Assembly: GCF_050859025.1 (NCBI RefSeq)
Contig: NZ_CP138200.1
Span: 2,418,001 to 2,482,000, forward strand
DNA from: Wukongibacter sp050859025
Lineage (GTDB): Bacteria > Bacillota > Clostridia > Peptostreptococcales > Caminicellaceae
Direction of reading: 5' to 3'
DNA length: 64,000 nt
Part shown: positions 42,090-49,651 of the stretch, piece by piece
Position numbering within the stretch: the stretch's first letter is position 1
Layout: the number at the start of each line of letters is the position of its first letter
Notes under the pieces: generated by a model
The model's database searches: none
The model's input: the letters and a program-made list of their open reading frames with translations, nothing else
What the model was told of the DNA's origin: nothing
Position numbers and translations under genes: made by a program

Positions 42090-42122
42090 CATTTGAAGCT
42101 GTAAAGTTTCAAATGTTTTTTT
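42090..42122 (+). terminator. Terminator after the Cys-rich peptide gene
   Basis: CATTTGAA pairs with TTCAAATG, followed by a run of seven T. A second hairpin (TTTTTTGAGG ... CCTCAAAAAA) overlaps the T run and continues to 42156. Confidence 0.8.
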
Positions 42123-42163
42123 GAGGCAATTTCTCTAAGAAAAATTACCTCAAAAAATAATAA

Positions 42164-42183
42164 AAACCACCAAAAGGTGGTTT
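42164..42183 (-). terminator. Terminator of the VOC gene
   Basis: A perfect 8-bp stem AAACCACC/GGTGGTTT with a 4-base loop, followed on the minus strand by TTATTATTTTTTG. It lies 18 bases after the VOC stop codon. Confidence 0.85.
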
Positions 42184-42200
42184 AGTTTGGGATTATGTAA

Positions 42201-42572
42201 CTACCCAATTCTTTCTACAAATTCAAATTTTTCATTATTAGGTCCTCTAAAGAATAATATCCTTGCTTTACCAACAATTTTTGGCTCTCTTAAAATCTCT
42301 ATATTGTTATCATTAAGTTTCTTGATAAGAGAATCAAGATTGGGGACTTTAAAAGCTAAGTGATCTATTGGAGAAGGATTGTCACTTTTAACCTTTTCTA
42401 TATTCTTCTTATATACAAGCTCAATATATGTACCGCCGCCATCTAAGAAAACTAATGTCATTTCAGGGTAATCATATTCTTTAACTATCTTGCACTCAAG
42501 TATCTCTGTATAAAATTTCTTAGATTCTTCTAAATCTGTTACTGGAATTCCTATATGACCAAATTCAAACAT
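42201..42572 (-). CDS. VOC family protein (glyoxalase I/lactoylglutathione lyase-like)
   Basis: A 123-residue single vicinal-oxygen-chelate protein. It begins FEFGHIGIPVTDLEESKKFY with the first metal ligand His and has two beta-alpha-beta-beta-beta modules; the second includes PIDHLAFKVPNLDSLI and ends FFRGPNNEKFEFVE. The metal-ligand positions His, Glu, His and Glu appear present, consistent with a glyoxalase-like lyase or methylmalonyl-CoA-epimerase-like enzyme. AAGGAGGTAG precedes the ATG. Substrate unknown. A family A copy lies 45 bases upstream. Confidence 0.85.
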   Translation of the reverse strand: MFEFGHIGIPVTDLEESKKFYTEILECKIVKEYDYPEMTLVFLDGGGTYIELVYKKNIEKVKSDNPSPIDHLAFKVPNLDSLIKKLNDNNIEILREPKIVGKARILFFRGPNNEKFEFVERIG

Positions 42573-42616
42573 AAGCTACCTCCTTAGATTTTACTATAAA
42601 TTAATTTGCCTAGCTA

Positions 42617-42720
42617 TATAGGGCTCAAATAGTAGAACTTAATTTATACATGTATAAATACTCAGTGTTTCTGGGAGTTTTGAACATGTATAAATTAAAG
42701 TTTTGACTAGAATCTCTATA
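42617..42720 (-). repeat. Family A hairpin element, copy A-11 (reverse)
   Basis: Starts TATAGGGCTCAAATAGTAGA and ends TTTTGACTAGAATCTCTATA. One end is of the A2 kind (TATAGGG) and the other of the A1 kind (TCTCTATA). Arms AATTTATACATGTATAAATA and GAACATGTATAAATTAAAG. It lies 45 bases upstream of the VOC start. Confidence 0.88.
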
Positions 42721-42820
42721 GTTCCTTGGGTAGATAGATATTAATATTCTTTAAATACTTGTAATTTGCTGTTTCTCTTTAACATTATACAATCTTCAAC
42801 CAACAAAGTAAAATAAGTGT

Positions 42821-44005
42821 TTAGGATTTCCTATTTCTTACTTTTTGAGAGGAAGGCCTTTTTACCATACCTGAATCTAAAATAGACCCTTTATAAATTT
42901 CCTTCTGCCTGATATTTATATTAAAATGCTTTGCAAATCTTCTAATAGAAGGTATTTCCCTTTCTGTAACTATAGAGATTGCGGTGCCTAATTTTCCAGC
43001 TCTACCAGTTCTACCGACTCTGTGTAAATACTCTTTAGAATCCCTTGGCAAATCCAAATTGATTATATGGGTTACACCCTTTACATCTAGACCCCTTGCG
43101 GCTATATCAGAGGCAATTAGGAACTTATATTTTCCAGTCCTAAATCCATTTAGGGCCTTTTTTCGTTCTTCCTTAGAAGCATTACCATATATTCCAAATG
43201 CACTAATATGATGATGCTGAAGCTTTGCTGTAAGCTCTTGAATTTGTGAATCCTTATTAATAAAGACTATGGCCTTCTTAGGTTTAATTGATGCCACTAA
43301 CTTTCTTAAAATTTTAATTTTATCTCTTCTTTCAGCAGTAAAATACATGTGAGCTATATTGGGGTTAATCTGTTTTTCCTCAATCTTTACAATCTGAGGG
43401 TCCTTCATCAAATCCTTTGCTATATTGATAGTAGGATCATTAATTGTAGCAGAAAAAACCATTAATTGCCTATCCTTCAAGGTGGTCTTTATAACCTCCT
43501 TCACTCCAATGAGATTATTTTCATCAAGTAATCTATCGCCTTCATCTATAACAATGGTTTTAACAGTATGAGCTTTTATTTTTTTCTTTTTTATAAGCTC
43601 TAGTATTCTTCCTGTTGAACCTACAACTATATGAGGCTTTGTCTTTAGCTTTTCGATTTGTCTGTTTATATTAGCCTTACCGATTATAGGTGTAGATGTT
43701 ACAGGTATGCCTGAGTTTTGGGATAAAAGCTTTATTTGTTTATCTATTTGCAGTACTAGTTCATGGGTAGGGGCAAGTATTATTGCCTGCATTTCATTGT
43801 TATTGCTATTTATTTTCTCATATAAAGGCAGTAAATAGGCTAATGTTTTTCCACTTCCTGTTATAGATTGTCCGATTATATCCTTATTTTCTAGTGCTAG
43901 GGGTATGGTCTTAGATTGAATATCCGTTGGATTGGTTATACCTTGCTTTTTTAAGCCATCTATTAGATTTGGATTGATTTTTAACTTATCAAATGATGTT
44001 GTCAT
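42821..44005 (-). CDS. DEAD-box family ATP-dependent RNA helicase (DEGD variant)
   Basis: A 394-residue RNA helicase. Motifs in order: Q-motif region GITNPTDIQSKTIP, motif I SITGSGKTLAY, motif Ia APTHELVLQI, motif Ib GSTGRIL, motif II VIDEGDRLLD, motif III FSATIN, motif V ASDIAARGLDV and motif VI HRVGRTGRAG. Motif II reads DEGD instead of DEAD; the catalytic D-E and final D are kept. There is a short basic tail (KRPSSQKVRNRKS) rather than an RNA-binding domain. It probably remodels mRNA or rRNA, and is similar in size to CshB-like helicases. AAGGAGAT precedes ATG. Confidence 0.9.
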   Translation of the reverse strand: MTTSFDKLKINPNLIDGLKKQGITNPTDIQSKTIPLALENKDIIGQSITGSGKTLAYLLPLYEKINSNNNEMQAIILAPTHELVLQIDKQIKLLSQNSGIPVTSTPIIGKANINRQIEKLKTKPHIVVGSTGRILELIKKKKIKAHTVKTIVIDEGDRLLDENNLIGVKEVIKTTLKDRQLMVFSATINDPTINIAKDLMKDPQIVKIEEKQINPNIAHMYFTAERRDKIKILRKLVASIKPKKAIVFINKDSQIQELTAKLQHHHISAFGIYGNASKEERKKALNGFRTGKYKFLIASDIAARGLDVKGVTHIINLDLPRDSKEYLHRVGRTGRAGKLGTAISIVTEREIPSIRRFAKHFNINIRQKEIYKGSILDSGMVKRPSSQKVRNRKS

Positions 44006-44152
44006 ATGTATCTCCTTTATAAATTTAATGAGTAGTGAAAAACTTCTCTAATTCTATACCTAGAACTTAGATTTGTCAATAAAATAGAGAGATTTATATC
44101 TAGTATACCTAATAGCATAAGTTTCATTCTATATAAGGTACGAAAAATCCAT

Positions 44153-44257
44153 TATAGAGATTCCAGTCAAAGCTTTAATTTATACATGCCCAAAACTCCC
44201 AGAAACGCTGAGTATTTGTACATGTATAAATTAAGTTTTACTATGTAAACCCTTATA
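44153..44257 (+). repeat. Family A hairpin element, copy A-12 (chimeric)
   Basis: The left end TATAGAGATTCCAGTCAAAG is of subtype A1; the centre and right end (CCCAGAAACGCTGAGTATTT, ACTATGTAAACCCTTATA) are of subtype A2. This suggests recombination or gene conversion between copies. It ends 52 bases before the ABC-F start. Confidence 0.85.
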
Positions 44258-44308
44258 TGATAAAATATATAGCATAGTTCTAAATATTTTGTAAAAAGGA
44301 TGATAAGA

Positions 44309-46216
44309 ATGAACATCGTATCAATTGAAAATATATCAAAACACTATGGAGATAAGATACTTTTTAATGAAGTTTCCTTTAATATAAATGATATTGACAA
44401 GATGGGGTTAATAGGAATAAATGGAACAGGGAAATCTACACTTTTGAAAATTATAGCAGGAATTGAGACTTCCGATTCTGGAAGTATAACTATACCGAAG
44501 GGAATGAGGATAGAATACCTTCCTCAAAACCCTGAATTTGACCCAGATGCAACTGTTTTAGAACAGGTGTTTAAAGGAGATTCTCCGGCTATGAAGGCTA
44601 TAAGAGAGTATGAGAAGACCATTGAAGATATCTCAAGGGCATCCGATGATTCTCTCCTTCAGGAGAAACTAATAAAGCTTTCTCAAAGTATGGATTCTCA
44701 AAATGCCTGGGAGCTTGAGAGTCAAATTAAAATAGTACTCACGAAGCTTGGAATATCAAATTTTGATTCCAAGATTGGGACATTGTCGGGAGGACAGAGA
44801 AAAAGAGTTGCCCTTGCCAGGGCTTTAATAACGCCATGCGATCTATTAATTCTTGATGAGCCTACTAACCATATGGATAACTCTACAATAGAATGGTTAG
44901 AGGAGTATCTTCAAAATAGAAAGGGAGCCCTCCTATTAATAACTCATGATAGATACTTTTTAGATAGAGTTGTTAATAGAACAATAGAGCTTGATAAGGG
45001 AAGATTATACACATATACTGGCAACTATTCTGAATTTTTAGAGAAAAAAATGGAGAGAACAAGCTTAGAGACTGCAATGGAGAAAAAGCGTCAGAATCTT
45101 TATAGGAAGGAGCTTGAGTGGATTAGGACAGGTGCTAGAGCGAGGACTACGAAGCAAAAGGCTAGGATTCAAAGATTTGAAGAAATTAAGGAATCTAAAA
45201 TTGATTTAAATGATTCAAATCTCGAAATATCAGTAGGTCATTCAAGACTTGGGAAAAAGATAATTGAGATCAAAGATATATCTAAAAGCTTTGGTGAAAA
45301 TCACTTAATAAAAAATTTTAATTACACTTTACTGAGAGATGACCGTATAGGAATAATTGGAGATAATGGAATCGGAAAATCTACATTGCTAAATGTTATA
45401 ACTGGAAAGTTAGAGTTAGATCGTGGAAGTATTGACATAGGTACTACGGTAAAGATTGGTTACTTTTCTCAAGAGTCTGAAGGCATGGATGAGAGCTTGA
45501 GAGCTATAGAATACATCAGAGAGGGTGCGGAGTATATCACTACATCCGATGGAAGCAAGATAAGTGCATCTCAGATGATGGAAAGATTTCTTTTTAGTCA
45601 AGATATGCAATGGGTTTATATATCCAGATTATCAGGTGGTGAGAGAAGGAGATTACACCTGCTGAGGGTTCTTATGGAGGCTCCAAATGTACTTATATTA
45701 GATGAGCCTACTAACGATCTTGATATAGATACTCTAAAGGTACTTGAAGGCTATATAGATGAGTTTAGGGGGGCCGTAATAACCGTATCCCATGATAGAT
45801 ATTTTTTAGATCGAATTTGTACTAGAATATTTTCCTTTGAGGGTAGTGGCAAGATTATTGAACATACTGGAAACTATTCTGACTTTGTGGTATATAAGAA
45901 AAGATATATGAGTGATGAGATAAATGAACAAAAATCAGAGAAGAAAGATACAAGTATTAAGAGAAAAAAGGAGCCTCAACTAAAGTTTTCCTATAAAGAA
46001 AAGTTAGAGTATGATATTATAGAAGCCGATATAGAAGCTATTGAAAGTAAAATATCTGACATCGAAGATGATATTGCCATAAATGCAAGTAATTTTTTGA
46101 CCCTTCAAGAGCTTACGAAAGAAAAAGAAAAAATAGAAGAAGAGCTTACTTTTAAAATGGAACGTTGGGAATACTTAAGCGAATTAGCCGAAAAAATATC
46201 AAAATCTAAAATGTAA
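44309..46216 (+). CDS. ABC-F family ATPase (Uup/EttA-like)
   Basis: A 635-residue soluble protein with two ABC domains: Walker A GINGTGKSTLLK and GDNGIGKSTLLN, signatures LSGGQRKRVALARAL and LSGGERRRLHLLRVL, Walker B LDEPTNHMD and LDEPTNDLD. The inter-domain linker is rich in Lys/Arg (ERTSLETAMEKKRQNLYRKE), as in ribosome-binding ABC-F proteins. A C-terminal coiled coil (~560-635, IIEADIEAIESKISDIEDD) matches the Uup-type extension. ABC-F proteins act on the ribosome, some giving antibiotic resistance; this one most resembles the housekeeping Uup/YdiF group. AAAAAGGA upstream fits ATG 44309 better than ATG 44300. Confidence 0.92.
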   Translation: MNIVSIENISKHYGDKILFNEVSFNINDIDKMGLIGINGTGKSTLLKIIAGIETSDSGSITIPKGMRIEYLPQNPEFDPDATVLEQVFKGDSPAMKAIREYEKTIEDISRASDDSLLQEKLIKLSQSMDSQNAWELESQIKIVLTKLGISNFDSKIGTLSGGQRKRVALARALITPCDLLILDEPTNHMDNSTIEWLEEYLQNRKGALLLITHDRYFLDRVVNRTIELDKGRLYTYTGNYSEFLEKKMERTSLETAMEKKRQNLYRKELEWIRTGARARTTKQKARIQRFEEIKESKIDLNDSNLEISVGHSRLGKKIIEIKDISKSFGENHLIKNFNYTLLRDDRIGIIGDNGIGKSTLLNVITGKLELDRGSIDIGTTVKIGYFSQESEGMDESLRAIEYIREGAEYITTSDGSKISASQMMERFLFSQDMQWVYISRLSGGERRRLHLLRVLMEAPNVLILDEPTNDLDIDTLKVLEGYIDEFRGAVITVSHDRYFLDRICTRIFSFEGSGKIIEHTGNYSDFVVYKKRYMSDEINEQKSEKKDTSIKRKKEPQLKFSYKEKLEYDIIEADIEAIESKISDIEDDIAINASNFLTLQELTKEKEKIEEELTFKMERWEYLSELAEKISKSKM

Positions 46217-46343
46217 ATAATATAAGTTTTAAGTAAAATTACAAATATGTGAAAATATTAGCAATTATAGAATTGGTGAAAGGCTTGAAAATACTATGTT
46301 GTAGTTGAAATATTAATATTTTATGAATAATGAAGATCATACA

Positions 46344-46376
46344 TTGTAGTTTTTATTTAACAGTGTTATACTGTTA
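46344..46376 (+). promoter_or_regulatory. Promoter with overlapping palindromic operator, upstream of a lipoprotein gene
   Basis: TTGTAG (46344-46349) and TATACT (46367-46372) are 17 bases apart. The -10 lies within the perfect inverted repeat TAACAGT-GTTAT-ACTGTTA (46358-46376), an arrangement typical of a repressor operator. No candidate regulator is adjacent. Confidence 0.65.
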
Positions 46377-46413
46377 TAGGTTTTAAAAAAATTTACAGCA
46401 GGGGGAAAAGAAC

Positions 46414-47424
46414 ATGAAAAAAATATTATCTTTATTATTGGTTTTTGTTGTAGCAACTTCTCTTTTTACTGGATGTAAAAAGGAAACACCAAAGGAAGCT
46501 TTAGAGAAAGGTTTTGAAAATTCATTAAATGTAAAAACAGCTAAGTCAAATTTTGATATGGCAGTTAATTTTGAGTTTGATGAGTCAGAAGCTCCAGATG
46601 AAGCATTTATGTTACAGATGGTAAATGGTTCTAAAATAACTGGTGAATTTACAAGTGATGTTGAAAAAATGTCAGCTACAGGTGAATTAGTTTTAGATAT
46701 GAATGGAATGTCATACAAGTCTGATTTCTTCTCAACACCTGAAAAGATTGCATTTAAAATGCCTATGATTAACAAATATATAATTATGGATCAAAGCGCA
46801 TTAAATGATGAGCCTGACAAACAAAAAGAAGAAATGAAGAAGCTTAATACTGAATTTATGGATATAATTTTAAACAACATAAAGGATGAGAGTATAAAGG
46901 TACTTGAAAAAGAAAAGGTAACTACACCAGGTGGAGAAGTAGATGTAACTGGATACGAAATAACTTTTAATAATGATGAAGCCATTAAAATTATGGAAGA
47001 ATTATTTTCCTTTATATTCAAAAATGAAACGTTCAAAAATAGTATGATTACTAACATAAAGAACCAAGCAAAGCTTGAAGGTAAAGAAGAGTTAAGTGAT
47101 GAAGAAGTTGAAGCTAAGCTTCAAGAAGCTCAAGAAGGAATGGATGAAGCTATAAAACAAATGAAGGAAAAATTAACTATTGATACTTTAGTAGTGACAT
47201 ATGGTCTAGATAAGGACTATAATATTATAAGTTCTAAAGCAAATGTAGCAGTTACTGTAAAGAATGATGAAGGTAGTGAGAAAGCTATATCCTTCAGCTT
47301 CGATATTAATAGCAAGGCTTGGGATATAAACCAACCGGTTACAATAGAAATGCCAGAATTTAACGAGGAAAATTCAATAAAGTTTGAAGAACTAGCTAAT
47401 GAATTTCCACTTGGAATGCAGTAA
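46414..47424 (+). CDS. Predicted lipoprotein of unknown function
   Basis: A 336-residue protein with a lipoprotein signal (MKKILSLLLVFVVATSLFTG followed by Cys) and an otherwise soluble, Lys/Glu-rich body. The layout (short acidic linker after the lipobox, repeated beta-rich segments such as ATGELVLDMNGMSYKSDFFS and DVTGYEITFNNDEAIKIM) resembles clostridial DUF-type lipoproteins of the LolA/LppX-like envelope group, but I do not recognise a specific family. It is secreted and lipid-anchored. The gene stands alone, with a promoter/operator at 46344 and a strong terminator at 47450. GCAGGGGG precedes ATG. Confidence 0.8.
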   Translation: MKKILSLLLVFVVATSLFTGCKKETPKEALEKGFENSLNVKTAKSNFDMAVNFEFDESEAPDEAFMLQMVNGSKITGEFTSDVEKMSATGELVLDMNGMSYKSDFFSTPEKIAFKMPMINKYIIMDQSALNDEPDKQKEEMKKLNTEFMDIILNNIKDESIKVLEKEKVTTPGGEVDVTGYEITFNNDEAIKIMEELFSFIFKNETFKNSMITNIKNQAKLEGKEELSDEEVEAKLQEAQEGMDEAIKQMKEKLTIDTLVVTYGLDKDYNIISSKANVAVTVKNDEGSEKAISFSFDINSKAWDINQPVTIEMPEFNEENSIKFEELANEFPLGMQ

Positions 47425-47449
47425 TAATTGAAAAGACCATGATCTTTTT

Positions 47450-47484
47450 AGGAGAATCCTCAATTAAAGAGGATTCTCTTTTTT
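47450..47484 (+). terminator. Terminator of the lipoprotein gene
   Basis: GAGAATCCTC/GAGGATTCTC is a perfect 10-bp stem with a 7-base loop, followed by TTTTTT. Confidence 0.92.
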
Positions 47485-47603
47485 GAGGGCATTTTTCGTA
47501 GAAAAATCATAGTTAAACAAAAGCTTTCTAATCATTATTTATAATAATATTTTAAGGGTATTTTGTATATGTAATATAAAGGAGAATTTAAAGAGGTGAT
47601 AAT

Positions 47604-48194
47604 TTGAAAGCTATAAAAGCTGTACTGATTACTGCTTTAATAATAGGTTCTATGATTCTAGGTGCAGTAGGTTTTAAAAGTTTCACTGTGAACACTCATG
47701 AAACAATAAGCGTCTCTACAATTGAAGAAAAAATTGCAAGAATTTCAGAATTAGCAGTTCTCAAATACAATTACAAGGATATAGCAACATTTCAGGATGT
47801 AAAGAAGATGAATGGAATTAATCTACCATTTAGTGAAAAATCCTTTATCATAGTCTATTCAGGCTATGTAAAAGCTGGGATAGATCTAAGTAACATTGAT
47901 GTAGAGATAGACCAGAAGAATGAAAAGAGTGTAAGGGTAAAGCTTGATAAGGCAAAGATAATTGATAATGTTATTAATGAAGATGATGCCAAGGTATATG
48001 ATGAGAAGTCGAATATTTTTAATAAGCTTAGCCTAGAGGATTTATTAAAGGTATTTGCTCAAAAAAGGATTGATATAGAAGAGGAGCTACAGGAGAATGG
48101 ATTTTTGGGAGAAGCAAATAAACATTGTAAGAGACTTATAGAAGGACTATTAATTGGTATAGGCTTTGAAGAGGTTAAGATAGAGTTTAGATAG
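47604..48194 (+). CDS. DUF4230 domain protein
   Basis: A 196-residue membrane-anchored protein. It has an N-terminal hydrophobic helix (VLITALIIGSMILGAVGF), then a DUF4230 region (IEEKIARISELAVLKYNYKD, FIIVYSGYVKAGIDLSNIDV, VRVKLDKAKIIDNVINED, and a C-terminal GIGFEEVKIEF). DUF4230 proteins are extracytoplasmic and of unknown function. Translation probably starts at TTG 47604, preceded by AGAGGTGAT; no ATG is suitably placed. It is monocistronic and convergent with lsrF. Confidence 0.82.
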   Translation: MKAIKAVLITALIIGSMILGAVGFKSFTVNTHETISVSTIEEKIARISELAVLKYNYKDIATFQDVKKMNGINLPFSEKSFIIVYSGYVKAGIDLSNIDVEIDQKNEKSVRVKLDKAKIIDNVINEDDAKVYDEKSNIFNKLSLEDLLKVFAQKRIDIEEELQENGFLGEANKHCKRLIEGLLIGIGFEEVKIEFR

Positions 48195-48336
48195 ACAGAA
48201 GAGCTTCAGAGAAGAATTTTTCAACAGACTAGACTAAGGAATGATTACAGACCCTTACCTACAGCTACCTACAGCAGGGAAGGGCTGTAAGCCTTCTTAA
48301 AAATTCTATCTATAGTAAAATAGGAGGAGGCATATT

Positions 48337-49218
48337 CTAGATTTTGGATTTGAGATCCAAATAGAGTTCATAACTCATCTTTGCTGTATAATTTTCGTGG
48401 ACAATCTTTGCAAGTGCTTTTGTCATTGCTTTAGGATTTTCTGCTTGGAGAACATTTCTGCCCATATCAACTCCGTTTGCACCTTCCTGTATAGCTTTAT
48501 ATGCCATCTCAAGAGCAGCTTCTTCAGGGATTTTTTTACCCCCTGCAATAACAATTGGAACAGGACATGCAGCCGTTACTTTTTCAAAATCATCACAGTA
48601 GTATGTTTTTATAATTTGTGCCCCAAGCTCAGCTAAGACCCTTGTCGCCAACAGGAAGAAACGTGTATCACGAGCCATATTTTTTCCAACTGCTACCACT
48701 CCAAGTGTAGGTATTCCGTAGCGATTACCTGCATCAATTGTTGTTGCAAGATTATTAAGGGAGCTTCGTTCCTCCTCTGTACCTATGAAGGTTTGAATTG
48801 CCATACAGGAAGCATTCATTCTGATGGCATCTTCGATGTCAACCCCTATAACCTCTTTAATTACATCTTCAGAGGCTACAGTACTTCCAGCTGAACACCT
48901 TAGTGCAATTGCCTTATTGAAGCTAGGGGATATACAGCTTCTAAGGCCGCCTCTCGTAGCCATAAATACATCTATATTCTCAGCCAGCGGTGGAATAGCA
49001 AGATCTAGCCTTTCAAGACCTAGTGTTGACCCCATAAAGTAACCGTGATCAAATGCTAACATTAATGTATTACCACTTTTAGGATTAAATATTCTAGAGA
49101 GTCTATCCTTCATGCCCCAATCTACATTATCCATTCCTTTAACATGAAAGCTTGATTTAGGCTGCGGGACATCAATATAGTAATTTTTTGCAGCTTTGTT
49201 ACCAGTTATATCTGCCAT
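48337..49218 (-). CDS. lsrF: 3-hydroxy-5-phosphonooxypentane-2,4-dione thiolase
   Basis: A 293-residue class I aldolase-like protein of the LsrF/DeoC-FbaB superfamily. It cleaves the isomerised phospho-autoinducer-2 using CoA, the last step of AI-2 breakdown. Conserved stretches: MLAFDHGYFMGSTLGLER, VDIEDAIRMNASCMAIQTFI, VGKNMARDTRFFLLATRVLAELGAQIIKTYYC (with the Schiff-base Lys) and CPVPIVIAGGKK, then GANGVDMGRNV. It is last in the divergent arm lsrR-lsrK-cupin-lsrF. GGAGGGAAA precedes ATG. Confidence 0.92.
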   Translation of the reverse strand: MADITGNKAAKNYYIDVPQPKSSFHVKGMDNVDWGMKDRLSRIFNPKSGNTLMLAFDHGYFMGSTLGLERLDLAIPPLAENIDVFMATRGGLRSCISPSFNKAIALRCSAGSTVASEDVIKEVIGVDIEDAIRMNASCMAIQTFIGTEEERSSLNNLATTIDAGNRYGIPTLGVVAVGKNMARDTRFFLLATRVLAELGAQIIKTYYCDDFEKVTAACPVPIVIAGGKKIPEEAALEMAYKAIQEGANGVDMGRNVLQAENPKAMTKALAKIVHENYTAKMSYELYLDLKSKI

Positions 49219-49273
49219 AATTATTTCCCTCCAAACAAATAAATATTGAATTCTATCACGTCAATTAAATACA

Positions 49274-49618
49274 TCAATCCAGTGGAGCTTCTACCTTATC
49301 CTTTTCTTGATAAGGAGCAAGACAAAATGCAGCCTTTGCTATAGAATCTGAGATATTGTTAAGGTAATGTGCCTCTTTTGGTTCTACATGAATAAAGTCT
49401 CCTTTTCTGCAGAGAACCTTTTTACCATCTATAGTGAATTCAATTTCTCCTTCGAGAATAAAAAAGTTTTCTTCCATAAGGTTATGGTAATGATTATTGA
49501 AGTCCTGACCGGGCTTTAGGACAACTATACCAAAATTAGCCCTTGGTCCTCTCATAAGGTATTTGGGACCACTGTCACCAAAGCGATATTCACGATCACT
49601 TTCATTAAGTTTAAACAT
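49274..49618 (-). CDS. Cupin-domain protein in the lsr locus
   Basis: A 114-residue single-cupin protein. Motif 1 is visible as GQDFNNHYHNLMEENFFILEG (the HxH...E metal site) and motif 2 as GDFIHVEPKEAHYL (D...H). It lies between lsrK and lsrF with 30-55-base gaps, a position where E. coli has no such gene and where lsrG is missing. I infer that it could take the place of LsrG, which isomerises phospho-AI-2, or bind an intermediate. The family is too general to fix a reaction. GGAGGCAAT precedes ATG. Confidence 0.8.
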   Translation of the reverse strand: MFKLNESDREYRFGDSGPKYLMRGPRANFGIVVLKPGQDFNNHYHNLMEENFFILEGEIEFTIDGKKVLCRKGDFIHVEPKEAHYLNNISDSIAKAAFCLAPYQEKDKVEAPLD

Positions 49619-49651
49619 TTTATTGCCTCCTTATATGATATGTTAATAATC

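Noticed and set aside
48195..48336. A tRNA or structured RNA between the DUF4230 gene and lsrF (direct repeat TACCTACAGC twice, and hairpin ACAGC/GCTGT)
   Set aside because: No cloverleaf can be formed; pairing of AGAATTTTT with AAAAATTCT suggests only an irregular terminator region between convergent genes.
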